A DNA stretch of 64,000 nt from Sulfitobacter sp. BSw21498 (GCF_006064855.1 NZ_CP040753.1:434001-498000); one strand, 5' to 3'. Positions 19,073 to 29,062 are shown, counted from the first letter of the stretch. Notes: generated by a model from the sequence alone, not told the origin. Program-made: numbers and translations.

Positions 19073-19947
19073 TCAAACGCGTTAAACCCGCCAAGCTGGG
19101 CAAGACTGATCCAGCGCCATCACGTTGGGCATGGCGGATGCAGCGCCTTATGCTGACGCCGACCTTCCGGTTCGGGTTGCGCGTCGGGGTGCCGTTTTGT
19201 CTGGCGATGACGGCGGGGACAATTTACCTCGCGGACGAAGCACGGCGCGGACAGCTGTTCGATATCTACGCAAACGCGCGCACCAGCATCCAGCAGCGGC
19301 CCGAATTCATGGTCAAGCTGATGGCGATCGACGGCGTAGAAGGGACCTTGGCCGCCGATGTCCGCGCCACGGTGCCTGTTGAATTTCCGACCAGCTCGTT
19401 CGATCTGGATCTTCCAGCGCTGCGCGACGCGATCACCAATCTTCCCGGCGTCAAACAGGCGTCGCTTCGGGTCAAGCCGGGCGGTGTATTGCAAGTATCG
19501 GTGCAGCCGCGGGTGCCGGTCGCTGTTTGGCGCAGTCAGGACGGGCTGTCGCTGATCGACGCCGAGGGCAGCACCATCGGGCAGATCGCGGCACGTGGCG
19601 AGCGTACGGACCTTCCGCTGGTCGTGGGTGAAGCTGCGAACATACGCGTGGGCGAAGCGCTTGAATTGATCCGCACGGCGGCTCCGTTGGGGGAGCGGCT
19701 GCGGGGGTTGGTGCGCATGGGAGAACGTCGTTGGGACGTCGTTCTTGACCGTGAGCAGCGTATCTTGCTGCCCGAAACACAGGCCGTTCAGGCGCTGGAG
19801 CGGGTGATCGCGCTGGAAGGCGCGGAAGAGGTGCTAAGCCGCGATGTGGCGCGGGTAGATATGCGGTTGGCGCAGCGGCCCACCGTGCAAATGAACAAAG
19901 AAGCCACACAAGAATTGTGGCGCATCAGGCAGATTTCGGGACAGTGA
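19060..19947 (+). CDS. ftsQ: Cell division protein FtsQ
   Basis: Bitopic inner-membrane divisome protein linking early and late division proteins. 295 residues from ATG 19060, which lies inside the end of ddl. A basic cytoplasmic tail of about 35 residues precedes one membrane segment near 38-58. A periplasmic POTRA-like region follows at about 80-150 ([25 protein letters not shown]), then the FtsQ C-terminal domain. Identification rests on this architecture together with position directly before ftsA; sequence conservation in this family is low. Confidence 0.9.
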   Translation: MQSLIKRVKPAKLGKTDPAPSRWAWRMQRLMLTPTFRFGLRVGVPFCLAMTAGTIYLADEARRGQLFDIYANARTSIQQRPEFMVKLMAIDGVEGTLAADVRATVPVEFPTSSFDLDLPALRDAITNLPGVKQASLRVKPGGVLQVSVQPRVPVAVWRSQDGLSLIDAEGSTIGQIAARGERTDLPLVVGEAANIRVGEALELIRTAAPLGERLRGLVRMGERRWDVVLDREQRILLPETQAVQALERVIALEGAEEVLSRDVARVDMRLAQRPTVQMNKEATQELWRIRQISGQ

Positions 19948-19951
19948 AAAC

Positions 19952-21286
19952 ATGATGGACCTATACGATAGTCAGCGATCCATGCGCCACATGCGTAAGC
20001 TTGCGATGCAACGCGGCGTGGTGGCTATTCTGGATGTGGGCAGCTCTAAGATTGCCTGCCTTGTCTTGCGTTTTGACGGCACGGGCCGCATGTCCGAAGA
20101 GGGTGAAATCGGGTCGCTTGCGGGGCAGTCGGGCTTTCGTGTGATCGGCGCTGCAACCACACGGTCGCGCGGGGTCCGCTTTGGCGAAATTTGCGCCATG
20201 CAGGAAACAGAACGCGCCGTGCGCACCGCGCTGCAGGCTGCTCAGAAAATGGCGAACATCCGCGTGGATCACGTGATCGCCTGTTTCTCGGGGGCCGAGC
20301 CGCGCAGCTATGGTCTGGACGCCACGCTTGAACTGGAAGGGCAAGTCGTATCCGAGCAGGACGTCGCGCAGGTTCTGGCCAATTGCGATGTCCCGGAATA
20401 CGGCGAAGGCCGCGAGGTCCTGCACGCGCAGCCCGTGAACTTTGCCCTGGATAACCGGTCGGGTCTGTCCGATCCGCGCGGACAATTAGGCAATACGCTG
20501 TCGGTCGACATGCATATGCTGACCGTCGATGCCGCTGCGGTTCAACACCTTGCCCATTGCATCAAACGCTGTGACCTTGAATTGGCAGGTATCGCGTCCT
20601 CTGGCTATGTCTCGGGGATTTCATCGCTGGTCGAAGACGAACAAGAGCTGGGGGCGGCCTGCATCGATTTGGGCGGCGGATCGACCTCTGTGTCGATCTT
20701 TATCCGCAAACACATGATTTATGCCGATAGCGTCCGTATGGGCGGCGACCACATTACCTCTGATATCTCTATGGGATTGCAGGTGCCGACGGCCAACGCC
20801 GAGCGGATCAAGACGTTCTATGGTGGGGTGCATGCGACAGGCATGGATGACCGCGAGATGATCGATATCGGTGGGGATACCGGTGACTATGAACACGACC
20901 GCCGTACCGTCAGCCGCGCAGAGCTGATCGGCATTATGCGCCCGCGTGTCGAAGAAATTCTCGAAGAGGTCCGCGCCCGTCTGGATGCCGCGGGATTTGA
21001 TCACCTACCAAGCCAGCAGATCGTGCTGACGGGTGGGGGTAGTCAAATTCCGGGCCTTGATGGGCTGGCCAGCAAGATCTTGGGCCAACAGGTCCGTTTG
21101 GGCCGCCCGTTGCGCGTCCACGGCCTGCCACAGGCTGCAACCGGGCCCGGTTTTGCCTCTGCCGTGGGGCTCGCGTTATTCGCCGCGCACCCGCAGGACG
21201 AGTGGTGGGATTTCGACATTCCTGCCGACCGATATCCGGCCCGATCGTTGAAGCGCGCTGTCAAGTGGTTCCGCGACAACTGGTAA
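19952..21286 (+). CDS. ftsA: Cell division actin-like protein FtsA
   Basis: Actin-fold ATPase that tethers the Z-ring to the membrane and recruits later divisome proteins. 444 residues. Phosphate-binding loops are DVGSSKIACLV near residue 27 and DLGGGSTSVSIF near 235; the adenosine-site glycines are in VLTGGGSQIPG near 358. An amphipathic C-terminus (SLKRAVKWFRDNW) would bind the membrane. It begins four bases after the ftsQ stop and is separated from ftsZ by 172 bases with its own possible promoter. Confidence 0.96.
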   Translation: MMDLYDSQRSMRHMRKLAMQRGVVAILDVGSSKIACLVLRFDGTGRMSEEGEIGSLAGQSGFRVIGAATTRSRGVRFGEICAMQETERAVRTALQAAQKMANIRVDHVIACFSGAEPRSYGLDATLELEGQVVSEQDVAQVLANCDVPEYGEGREVLHAQPVNFALDNRSGLSDPRGQLGNTLSVDMHMLTVDAAAVQHLAHCIKRCDLELAGIASSGYVSGISSLVEDEQELGAACIDLGGGSTSVSIFIRKHMIYADSVRMGGDHITSDISMGLQVPTANAERIKTFYGGVHATGMDDREMIDIGGDTGDYEHDRRTVSRAELIGIMRPRVEEILEEVRARLDAAGFDHLPSQQIVLTGGGSQIPGLDGLASKILGQQVRLGRPLRVHGLPQAATGPGFASAVGLALFAAHPQDEWWDFDIPADRYPARSLKRAVKWFRDNW

Positions 21287-21342
21287 CCCCCAGATGCGGT
21301 GCGCGCGTCGAAATCATGAGAAAACCGGCAAAAAAACGCCCA

Positions 21343-21348
21343 TATAAT
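21343..21348 (+). promoter_or_regulatory. Possible -10 element upstream of ftsZ
   Basis: A perfect TATAAT is present in the ftsA-ftsZ gap, 111 bases before the ftsZ start. The expected -35 position lacks a TTGACA-like match. It is flanked by inverted arms AACGCCC (21335-21341) and GGGCGTT (21380-21386). ftsZ commonly has its own promoter in alphaproteobacteria, so a promoter here is plausible. Confidence 0.3.
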
Positions 21349-21458
21349 GTGTCAAAATCGTGTTTTCTAGGTGACGCAAGGGCGTTATCCCTATACAACA
21401 AGGGGAATTGCACAAAAAATGCTCCGTAAGCGAGCTAAACAATACAGGCGGACGGCTC

Positions 21459-23108
21459 ATGACCCTCAATCTTTCAATGCCCGGACAGGGCGACCTGAAA
21501 CCCCGCATCACAGTGTTTGGTGTTGGCGGGGCAGGCGGCAACGCCGTGAACAACATGATCGAAAAAGAACTCGATGGTGTTGATTTCGTGGTTGCCAACA
21601 CGGACGCGCAAGCGTTGCAGCAAGCCAAGGCGGAGAACCGCGTTCAGCTGGGCATCAAAGTTACCGAAGGTCTGGGTGCTGGCGCACGGGCGTCGGTCGG
21701 TGCTGCTGCTGCGGAAGAAAGCATTGAACAGATTGTAGATCACCTGGCCGGCGCACACATGTGCTTTATCACGGCAGGTATGGGCGGGGGCACCGGGACA
21801 GGTGCTGCGCCAATTATCGCCCAAGCCGCACGCGAGCTGGGTGTCCTGACCGTAGGCGTCGTGACCAAACCGTTCCAGTTCGAGGGCATCAAGCGGATGC
21901 GTCAAGCCGAGGACGGCATCGAGGCGCTGCAAAAAGTTGTCGACACACTGATCATCATTCCCAACCAGAACCTGTTCCGTCTGGCGAATGAAAAAACCAC
22001 CTTTACCGAAGCATTCTCGCTTGCAGATGACGTGCTGTATCAAGGCGTCAAAGGCGTTACAGACCTGATGGTCCGTCCCGGCCTGATCAACCTCGACTTT
22101 GCTGACGTTCGCGCTGTGATGGACGAAATGGGCAAGGCGATGATGGGTACCGGCGAGGCCGAGGGCGAAGATCGCGCCATCCAGGCTGCCGAAAAGGCCA
22201 TCGCGAACCCGCTGCTGGACGAAATCAGCCTGCGCGGTGCCAAGGGCGTTCTGATCAACATCACCGGCGGCCACGACCTGACCTTGTTCGAACTGGACGA
22301 GGCGGCGAACCGTATCCGCGAAGAAGTCGACCCAGACGCGAATATCATCGTTGGGTCCACGCTCGACACTGAACTGGGTGGCGTTATGCGCGTGAGCGTT
22401 GTCGCGACAGGTATCGATGCGGTTGACGTGAACACAGAAATGCCTGTGCCACGCCGTTCGATGTCGCAGCCGTTGCCAGCCAGAACCCTTGAGGTTGAAC
22501 AAGCCCCAGCCACCGAGACGCCTGCACCACTTGCTGCCCAAGCGGAATACGAAGAAGAGCCGCAGCAGCAGTTGTTCCAGGAAGACCAGTCTTCCCAGCA
22601 CGGTGGTTTCTCTGACAACCGCTACGAAGACAACGCGTCCAACGCCGATGATCTTCCCCCCCCTGCTTACCGTCCCGAGGTTGCGTCTTTTCAGCCGCGC
22701 CACGAAGAGGTGAATGTCGACGCGCAACAGCAAGAAGCATTTGTCGCGCCACGCGCGTCTGCACCGGGCACCCCATCGCCCGAAGCTTTGGCCCGCCTGC
22801 GCGCGGCGGCTCAGAAAGCGTCGCCAACCCAGCAGCAACAACCGCAACGCCAGCCTCAGGCACAGCCCCAGCAGCAGCGTCAGCAACCTGCCGCGGCCGA
22901 TCAGGGCGAAAAGCGTTTCGGGATCAATTCGTTGATCAACCGCATGACCGGCCACGGTGAGGCGGAAACCCAGCAGCAGCGCCCCGCACGCCAGCAGCCG
23001 CCGGTCCAGACCCGCGCGTCCTCTGCCGCGCCACAGCCGCGCGATCTGCAAGACGAAGATCAAGAGCGGATCGAGATCCCCGCGTTCCTGCGTCGCCAGG
23101 CGAACTAA
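21459..23108 (+). CDS. ftsZ: Cell division tubulin-like GTPase FtsZ
   Basis: GTP-dependent polymer that forms the division ring. 549 residues from ATG 21459, preceded by GGCGGA; an in-frame start at 21408 would add an unconserved leader. The tubulin signature [10 protein letters not shown] is near residue 109 and the T7-loop region with [10 protein letters not shown] near 207. After a globular core of about 325 residues comes a linker of some 210 residues, rich in Gln, Pro and Ala, ending in the conserved C-terminal peptide [12 protein letters not shown] that binds FtsA and other partners. The long linker is a known alphaproteobacterial trait. A clear terminator follows. Confidence 0.97.
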   Translation: MTLNLSMPGQGDLKPRITVFGVGGAGGNAVNNMIEKELDGVDFVVANTDAQALQQAKAENRVQLGIKVTEGLGAGARASVGAAAAEESIEQIVDHLAGAHMCFITAGMGGGTGTGAAPIIAQAARELGVLTVGVVTKPFQFEGIKRMRQAEDGIEALQKVVDTLIIIPNQNLFRLANEKTTFTEAFSLADDVLYQGVKGVTDLMVRPGLINLDFADVRAVMDEMGKAMMGTGEAEGEDRAIQAAEKAIANPLLDEISLRGAKGVLINITGGHDLTLFELDEAANRIREEVDPDANIIVGSTLDTELGGVMRVSVVATGIDAVDVNTEMPVPRRSMSQPLPARTLEVEQAPATETPAPLAAQAEYEEEPQQQLFQEDQSSQHGGFSDNRYEDNASNADDLPPPAYRPEVASFQPRHEEVNVDAQQQEAFVAPRASAPGTPSPEALARLRAAAQKASPTQQQQPQRQPQAQPQQQRQQPAAADQGEKRFGINSLINRMTGHGEAETQQQRPARQQPPVQTRASSAAPQPRDLQDEDQERIEIPAFLRRQAN

Positions 23109-23138
23109 GAAACGGCAAGACGTCCTCGTATGCGTCTA

Positions 23139-23166
23139 AAAGGCCACCCTTCGGGGTGGTCTTTTT
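23139..23166 (+). terminator. Rho-independent terminator after ftsZ
   Basis: A stem with perfect core CCACCC/GGGTGG around a TTCG tetraloop, extended by further pairs, followed by CTTTTT. It begins about 30 bases after the ftsZ stop and separates the division genes from lpxC. Confidence 0.85.
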
Positions 23167-23277
23167 CGTTAGCGGTACAACTTCAGGGATGCTGCGGTGC
23201 AGCAACTGCGGTAATATTTGTTAAAAAACCGCAGCTCAGTCTTCACGCTTTGCCAGACATGCGACATGCCTGATTTC

Positions 23278-23292
23278 TTAAGTTTATATTAA
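23278..23292 (+). promoter_or_regulatory. CtrA-type binding motif candidate
   Basis: TTAA, seven bases, TTAA: the full-site spacing recognised by the alphaproteobacterial cell-cycle regulator CtrA. It lies about 154 bases upstream of the lpxC start in the AT-rich part of the intergenic region. The match is seen in sequence; function is inferred, and AT-rich DNA can give such matches by chance. Confidence 0.35.
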
Positions 23293-23445
23293 AATCAGTC
23301 GCTTACCGTGAATGAGCGGATATTACCCCTTAATTGTGACAGTCATGTTTCAGACGGTAGTAATCATTGAATTGAGCAATCGGAACGGCCCAGATAGGAC
23401 AGAGTTCAACTTAGACAGATGATCTTTGGACAGTGAGTATTAACC

Positions 23446-24369
23446 GTGCAGACAACCATCAAGACAGCGATCAGCTTTAGCGGCACCGGCCTTCATTCGG
23501 GTCGTCCCGCAACTGTGACCATCCGTCCTGCTGGTGTGCATCACGGTATCTGGTTCTCACGCAGCGACGTTGATGTGGGTGATCGTTTGATCCCTGCGCG
23601 TTGGGATGCGGTGAACCGTTCGCCGCTTTGCACCAAGCTTGAGAATGCGACGGGCCTGCAGGTCTCTACTGTTGAGCACCTGATGGCGGCGCTGGCCGGT
23701 TGCGGTATCCACAACGCATTAATCGAGATCGACGGCCCCGAAGTGCCGATCCTTGACGGGTCTGCCGCGCCGTTCGTGCGTGGTATCATGCAGCGCGGTG
23801 TGCGCATGCTGGCGGCCCCTGTACGGGCATTTGAGGTGCTCAAGACCGTCACTGTGACCGACGGCGAAGCATCGGCCACCATCTCGCCTGCGGACACACT
23901 GAAGATCGACTTTGTCATCGATTTTGCAGACGCCGCCATCGGCCATCAGGAAAAGTCGCTGGTGATGAACAACGGCAGCTTCGCGCGTGAACTTTGCGAC
24001 AGCCGTACCTTCTGCCGTCAGGCGGATGTGGATGCGATGCAAGCCAACGGTCTGGCCTTGGGCGGCAACGCCGGCGAGAACGCGGTCGTATTTGACGGCG
24101 ACCAAGTCCTCAGCCCGGGCGGTCTGCGCCATTCGGACGAACCTGTACGCCACAAGATGCTGGATGCCTTGGGCGATCTGGCGCTGGCAGGTGCGCCGCT
24201 TATTGGACACTATACCGGTGTTCGCGCAGGTCACAGCCTGACCAACACGCTGCTGCGCGCGCTGTTCGCGACCCCCGGCGCGGTGCGTATGGTCGAATGC
24301 GACGCACAGATGGCGTCGCGTCTGCCGGGCTTTGGCCTTGAGTGGGATGAAATTCCCGCCGTTGCCTGA
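23446..24369 (+). CDS. lpxC: UDP-3-O-acyl-N-acetylglucosamine deacetylase LpxC
   Basis: Zinc amidase catalysing the committed step of lipid A synthesis in the cytoplasm. 307 residues from a GTG start. Zinc ligands and catalytic residues are visible: VEHLMAAL with His78, HKMLDALGD with His236 and Asp240, and the late HSLTNTLLRAL. The N-terminal TIKTAISFSGTGLHSG is typical. Its place between ftsZ and bamD is the standard alphaproteobacterial arrangement. It is separated from ftsZ by a terminator, so it is probably transcribed independently. Confidence 0.96.
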   Translation: MQTTIKTAISFSGTGLHSGRPATVTIRPAGVHHGIWFSRSDVDVGDRLIPARWDAVNRSPLCTKLENATGLQVSTVEHLMAALAGCGIHNALIEIDGPEVPILDGSAAPFVRGIMQRGVRMLAAPVRAFEVLKTVTVTDGEASATISPADTLKIDFVIDFADAAIGHQEKSLVMNNGSFARELCDSRTFCRQADVDAMQANGLALGGNAGENAVVFDGDQVLSPGGLRHSDEPVRHKMLDALGDLALAGAPLIGHYTGVRAGHSLTNTLLRALFATPGAVRMVECDAQMASRLPGFGLEWDEIPAVA

Positions 24370-24580
24370 AATCGTGATCGCGGTGACGAAGGGCAGGGCA
24401 TTAACGACGGTTGAAACTCCGGTGGTGCTTGGGTAATCCTTTGTTTACGATTTGGCCGGTCGACAGCTGCCCTTGCGGGGGACTGCCGAATGGTCGTTTT
24501 GTTGCGCGAAACCTTGTGCTAGTCACGGGCAAAGGCGTATCGTGAAACGTGACGCAGAGTTTAAAGCGAGGGTGAAACGC

Positions 24581-25453
24581 ATGACGGGTACGATGTCGCG
24601 CAAGCGGGTGGTCGGTGCGGTGCTTTTGGCGGGCGTTCTTGGCGCGTGCGGTGGTGCTCAGGATACGGGTCGGACGACCAACAGCTTCTTCAACCCTCAG
24701 GAAATCCCGCTTGAAACCTATTCGGCCGAACAGATTTTTGAACGCGGCGAATTCGAACTAAACCGCAAACGCCCCGCCGAAGCCGCTGAGTATTTCTCGG
24801 AAATCGAGCGCCTGTATCCCTATTCCGAATGGGCCAAACGCGCGCTGATCATGCAGGCTTTTGCCTTCCATCAGGATCAGGACTACCCCAGCAGCCGGTC
24901 TGCCGCGCAGCGCTATATCGATTTCTTCCCCGATGACGATGACGCGTCTTATGCCAGCTATCTGCTGGCGCTTAGCTATTATGACCAGATCGACGAAGTC
25001 GGCCGCGATCAGGGCCTGACTTTCCAGGCGCTGCAAGCGTTGCGCCGCGTGATAGAGGATTACCCTGACAGCGAATATGCGCGGTCTGCGGTGCTTAAGT
25101 TCGATCTTGCCTTCGACCATCTGGCGGGCAAGGAAATGGAAGTCGGGCGCTATTATCTGCGCCGCGAGCATTACACCGCGTCGATCAACCGGTTCCGCGT
25201 TGTCGTCGAGGATTTCCAGACCACCACCCACACAGCCGAAGCGCTGCATCGCTTGGTCGAGGCCTATCTCTCGCTTGGCCTGACCGACGAAGCACAGACT
25301 GCCGGGGCCATTTTGGGCCACAACTACCAGTCGACCGAGTGGTACGCCGCCAGCTATAAGTTGTTGACCGGTCAAGGGCTTGAAATGAAGTCCCTTGGGG
25401 ACAACTGGCTGACCGCGATTTACCGCCAAACGATCAAGGGCGAATGGATCTGA
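24581..25453 (+). CDS. bamD: Outer membrane assembly lipoprotein BamD
   Basis: Periplasmic-facing lipoprotein of the BAM complex, which inserts beta-barrel proteins in the outer membrane. 290 residues from ATG 24581. The signal peptide ends in LGAC with the lipidated Cys23. The rest is five TPR-like helical repeats (for example AEQIFERGEFELNRKRPAEAAEYF and YASYLLALSYYDQID), matching the YfiO/ComL family length. It lies between lpxC and recN, as is common in alphaproteobacteria. An upstream in-frame reading to 24452 lacks a signal sequence and is rejected. Confidence 0.93.
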   Translation: MTGTMSRKRVVGAVLLAGVLGACGGAQDTGRTTNSFFNPQEIPLETYSAEQIFERGEFELNRKRPAEAAEYFSEIERLYPYSEWAKRALIMQAFAFHQDQDYPSSRSAAQRYIDFFPDDDDASYASYLLALSYYDQIDEVGRDQGLTFQALQALRRVIEDYPDSEYARSAVLKFDLAFDHLAGKEMEVGRYYLRREHYTASINRFRVVVEDFQTTTHTAEALHRLVEAYLSLGLTDEAQTAGAILGHNYQSTEWYAASYKLLTGQGLEMKSLGDNWLTAIYRQTIKGEWI

Positions 25454-25490
25454 CCACGCGCCTTTTTACGGCCCTCACGGATAGTGACCC

Positions 25491-27152
25491 ATGCTACGCG
25501 GCCTAGATATTTCGGATATGCTGATCATCGACCGGCTGGAGCTTGCGTTTCAGCCGGGTTTGAACGTTCTGACCGGTGAAACAGGCGCGGGCAAATCGAT
25601 CCTGCTTGATAGTCTGGGATTTGTGCTGGGCTGGCGTGGACGTGCTGATCTGGTGCGTCAGGGCGCGTCTCAGGGCGAGGTGACAGCGTGGTTCGATCTG
25701 CCAGAGGGGCACGCGGCCCATGCGGTACTGGAAGAGGCCGGACTGCCGGGTGGGAGCGAGCTGATCCTGCGTCGGATCAACGGCTCTGACGGACGCAAGA
25801 CGGCGTGGGTCAACGATCGGCGCTGTTCGGGCGAGGTGCTGCGCGCGCTGTCCGAGACGTTGGTAGAGCTGCACGGCCAGCATGACGACCGCGGGCTTCT
25901 TGACCCAAAGGGCCACCGCGCCATTCTGGATGAATTCGCGGGCACGGTTGCGCTGCGGGCCAAGGTGCGTCAGGCATGGTCCGCCCTCGCTGCGGCACGC
26001 AAGGCGGCGAAACAGGCCGCTGCCGACCGCGAAGCCATTGCAGCCGAAGAAGAATACCTGCGCCATGCCGTCGCAGAGCTGGACAAGCTGGACCCGCAAG
26101 CGGGCGAGGAAGAACAGCTGGATGCGCGCCGTCGTTTGATGCAAAGCGCCGAAAAGATCCGCAGCGATGTGGTCAACGCTTACGAGATGATGGGACAGGG
26201 CGGCGCAGAGACCCAGTTGGGCGACGCCCTGCGCTGGCTTGACGGCGTCGCCCACAAAGCCGACGGCGCGCTAGAGGCCCCGATGGCCGCGCTGTCACGT
26301 GCGATGGTCGAACTGGACGACGCGACGGAGGGCGTGGTCGCCGCGATCGACACCATGTCGTTCAACCCGATCGAGCTCGAGGAAGCCGAAGAACGACTGT
26401 TCGCCATCCGCGGCATGGCCCGCAAGCACGAGGTACAGGCCGATGAGCTGGCTGGCTTTGCCGACACGCTGCGCGGCAAGCTGGATGCGCTAGACGCGGG
26501 CGAGGCAGCACAGGCCGGTCTCGAGAAAGCCGTGCGTGATGCCCAAGCCGCCTATGACGCCGCCGCTGACGCACTGACCGATGCACGCCAAAAGAATGCA
26601 GGCAAGCTGGACAAGGCCGTCGCCGCTGAGCTTGCCCCGCTTAAAATGGAACGCGCGGTTTTTGCGACCCAGATCACAACCGAAACACCGGGCCCCGAGG
26701 GGCGTGACGCGGTATCCTTCACCGTTGCCACCAACCCCGGCGCGCCTGCGGGACCTTTGGGCAAGATCGCATCGGGCGGGGAACTAAGCCGCTTTCTGCT
26801 CGCGCTCAAGGTTTGTCTGGCCAAGGGGCAAACCGGCCTGACGATGATTTTTGACGAAATCGACCGTGGTGTTGGCGGTGCAACAGCCGATGCGGTGGGG
26901 CGGCGTCTGGCGGCGCTGTCGCAGGGCGGTCAGGTGCTTGTTGTCACCCACTCGCCGCAGGTGGCCGCTTTGGGCGCACACCACTGGCGTGTGTCCAAGG
27001 CCGTGTCCAAAGGGATGACTTTGTCGACGGTCACGCCGTTGTCGGCCCCCGAACGGGTGGACGAGGTCGCGCGTATGCTGGCCGGAGACACGATCACCGA
27101 CGCCGCCCGCGCTGCTGCACGCGAGCTTTTGGGCGAAGAATTCGCCAGCTAA
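25491..27152 (+). CDS. recN: DNA repair protein RecN
   Basis: SMC-like cytoplasmic ATPase acting early in double-strand break repair. 553 residues, normal length. Walker A GETGAGKS lies at 30-37, the signature region IASGGELSRFLLALK at about 425-440 and Walker B MIFDEIDRGVGG near 454; a charged helical central part (residues 160-380) forms the coiled coil. It follows bamD by 37 bases and ends this housekeeping run. Confidence 0.95.
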   Translation: MLRGLDISDMLIIDRLELAFQPGLNVLTGETGAGKSILLDSLGFVLGWRGRADLVRQGASQGEVTAWFDLPEGHAAHAVLEEAGLPGGSELILRRINGSDGRKTAWVNDRRCSGEVLRALSETLVELHGQHDDRGLLDPKGHRAILDEFAGTVALRAKVRQAWSALAAARKAAKQAAADREAIAAEEEYLRHAVAELDKLDPQAGEEEQLDARRRLMQSAEKIRSDVVNAYEMMGQGGAETQLGDALRWLDGVAHKADGALEAPMAALSRAMVELDDATEGVVAAIDTMSFNPIELEEAEERLFAIRGMARKHEVQADELAGFADTLRGKLDALDAGEAAQAGLEKAVRDAQAAYDAAADALTDARQKNAGKLDKAVAAELAPLKMERAVFATQITTETPGPEGRDAVSFTVATNPGAPAGPLGKIASGGELSRFLLALKVCLAKGQTGLTMIFDEIDRGVGGATADAVGRRLAALSQGGQVLVVTHSPQVAALGAHHWRVSKAVSKGMTLSTVTPLSAPERVDEVARMLAGDTITDAARAAARELLGEEFAS

Positions 27153-27231
27153 GAGCCTCGTCTTGATTGCAGGGGTTTTAACGCAGGCGGCTCTGTCCTA
27201 GACATGGGGAAACCCTGACAGCAAAGCCGCC

Positions 27232-28917
27232 ATGCCTTTGAAACCGCGCCCCTTTCTGAACCAGCAATATGACACGCTGTGCAGCCATGCGCGTTTTGGC
27301 TGGGGCGTGCTGCGTGAAAAGGGGCCGGGCAAGGTTACCTTTTGGTTCATCGCGCTGGTGATCGGTATTTGCGCGGGTTTTGCCGCGCTATTTTTTCGCA
27401 AAGGGATCAATGCGTTACAGGCGCTTCTTTATGGCACCGAAGATGTCCAGCGTTTGCACAGCTATATTGGCAGCCTCGAATGGTATTGGGTCGTTTTAAT
27501 TCCTACGATCGGCGGGCTTACTGTGGGGCTCATCCTACATAATTTCACCCGCGATGCCCGCGCGCGCAGTGTCGGCGATGTGATCCTCGGGGCCGCACTA
27601 CACGAAGGGCGTGTGGAAACGCGGGCAGGGATCGCGTCGGCTTTGGCCTCGCTGATCACGCTCAGCACCGGCGGGTCGTCGGGGCGCGAAGGGCCGGTTG
27701 TTCACCTTGCTGGCGTGATCGCGACGTTGGTTAGTCGTCGGATCAACGCAAGCGGCATCACCGGGCGCGACCTGCTGGGCTGCGCTGTGGCGGCAGCTGT
27801 ATCGGCCAGCTTTAACGCACCGATTGCAGGGGCGCTTTTTGCGCTAGAGATCGTGTTGCGCCACTTTGCCGTGCATGCGTTCGCCCCGATCGTCATCGCC
27901 TCTGCCGCGGGGACGGTGATTAACCGGCTAGAGTTTGGCGGCCTGACCGAATTTGTCCTGCCCACCGTGGGCGACATGTCGTTCTACGCGGAACTGCCAG
28001 CGTTTTTGCTGCTCGGGCTGACCTGCGGCGTGGTCGCGGTATTCCTGATGCGCGGCATCTTTTGGGCCGAGGATATCGGCAATTTAATTCAGGCCCGCAG
28101 CAAGCTGCCACGGTATCTGCGGCCGGCTGTGGCGGGTGCGATCCTTGGCGTAATCGCGCTGTGGTTCCCCCATATCATCGGCGTCGGGTACGAGACGACA
28201 ACCCGCGCCCTGAGCGGCGATATGATCCTGCACGAGGCGGTCGTTTTTGCCGTGCTCAAGATCATCGCCGTGTCGATCACACTTGGGGGGCGCATGGGCG
28301 GCGGTGTGTTCTCGCCCTCGCTGATGCTGGGCGCGTTGACGGGGCTGGCGTTTGGTCTGATCGCCACGGGCGTATTCCCCACGATGTCGGGTGCGACCTC
28401 GCTTTATGCGCTGGCGGGAATGGGGGCGGTGGCGGCAGCCGTTCTGGGCGCGCCGATTTCTACGACGTTGATTGTGTTCGAACTGACAGGTGACTGGCAG
28501 ACGGGTCTTGCGGTCATGGTCGCTGTCAGCATGTCTACGGGGTTGGCGTCACGTCTGGTGCACCGCAGCTTTTTTCTCACCCAGATGGAGCGGCGTGGTA
28601 TTCACCTTGCGGCCGGTCCACAGGCCTATTTGCTGGGCATGTTCATGGTCGGCCGCATCATGCGCCGCCCCGACGATCTGCGTGCCGCGAACGAGGAAAC
28701 CTGTTGGGAACTGATCGGCGAAGGGACCTATATTGACGGCACCGCCACACTAGAGGCCGCCATGCCGATTTTCGAGCAGACCGGTGCTGCCTTTATTCCA
28801 GTGGTCACGCTGAAACCCGAATCGCCGCCAGAATTGCTGGGCGCGTTGTTCCATGTCGATGCCCTCAAGGCCTATAACCGCGCCCTGGCCGAAACCGCCG
28901 CCGAAGAACATTCTTAA
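27232..28917 (+). CDS. ClC-family chloride channel/transporter with C-terminal regulatory region
   Basis: Inner-membrane anion channel or Cl-/H+ antiporter of 561 residues with about ten or more membrane helices. The filter motif GSSGREGP is at 148-155 with the gating Glu153, and GGRMGGGVFSPSLMLG is the second pore motif. Two deviations stand out. The usual GxGxPE motif before the filter reads ARSVGDV, and the position of the internal proton glutamate (the second E of IIEEM in E. coli ClcA) is isoleucine in LFALEIVL. Residues from about 490 resemble a CBS-like domain. It stands alone between recN and the RTX gene; transport mode cannot be told from sequence. Confidence 0.88.
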   Translation: MPLKPRPFLNQQYDTLCSHARFGWGVLREKGPGKVTFWFIALVIGICAGFAALFFRKGINALQALLYGTEDVQRLHSYIGSLEWYWVVLIPTIGGLTVGLILHNFTRDARARSVGDVILGAALHEGRVETRAGIASALASLITLSTGGSSGREGPVVHLAGVIATLVSRRINASGITGRDLLGCAVAAAVSASFNAPIAGALFALEIVLRHFAVHAFAPIVIASAAGTVINRLEFGGLTEFVLPTVGDMSFYAELPAFLLLGLTCGVVAVFLMRGIFWAEDIGNLIQARSKLPRYLRPAVAGAILGVIALWFPHIIGVGYETTTRALSGDMILHEAVVFAVLKIIAVSITLGGRMGGGVFSPSLMLGALTGLAFGLIATGVFPTMSGATSLYALAGMGAVAAAVLGAPISTTLIVFELTGDWQTGLAVMVAVSMSTGLASRLVHRSFFLTQMERRGIHLAAGPQAYLLGMFMVGRIMRRPDDLRAANEETCWELIGEGTYIDGTATLEAAMPIFEQTGAAFIPVVTLKPESPPELLGALFHVDALKAYNRALAETAAEEHS

Positions 28918-29062
28918 TTGTTGCTACTTTCAGCACAGTAGGTCGTGCGAGATATGATTGTCGTGAAATATTGAAATGCGGCTGAATTGCGGCAGGAATT
29001 TGGCTTTGCTGGGACGGTCCCCGTGAACTACACTCTTAAGTATAGTTTTGGGGGATTTTAAC

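Larger units (their letters stand above)
23109..23445 (+). promoter_or_regulatory. ftsZ-lpxC intergenic region, promoter region of lpxC
   Basis: 337 bases without a gene, containing the ftsZ terminator, then an AT-richer stretch (about 23215-23345) unlike the surrounding coding DNA. The TTAA-N7-TTAA motif at 23278 lies here. It must contain the lpxC promoter, as the terminator blocks readthrough. No confident -35/-10 pair was found. Confidence 0.5.

Noticed and set aside
21474..23063. Minus-strand open frame of 529 codons opposite ftsZ
   Set aside because: Shadow of ftsZ. Its Leu/Arg-rich stretch mirrors the Gln codons of the FtsZ linker; no domain, no ribosome binding site.
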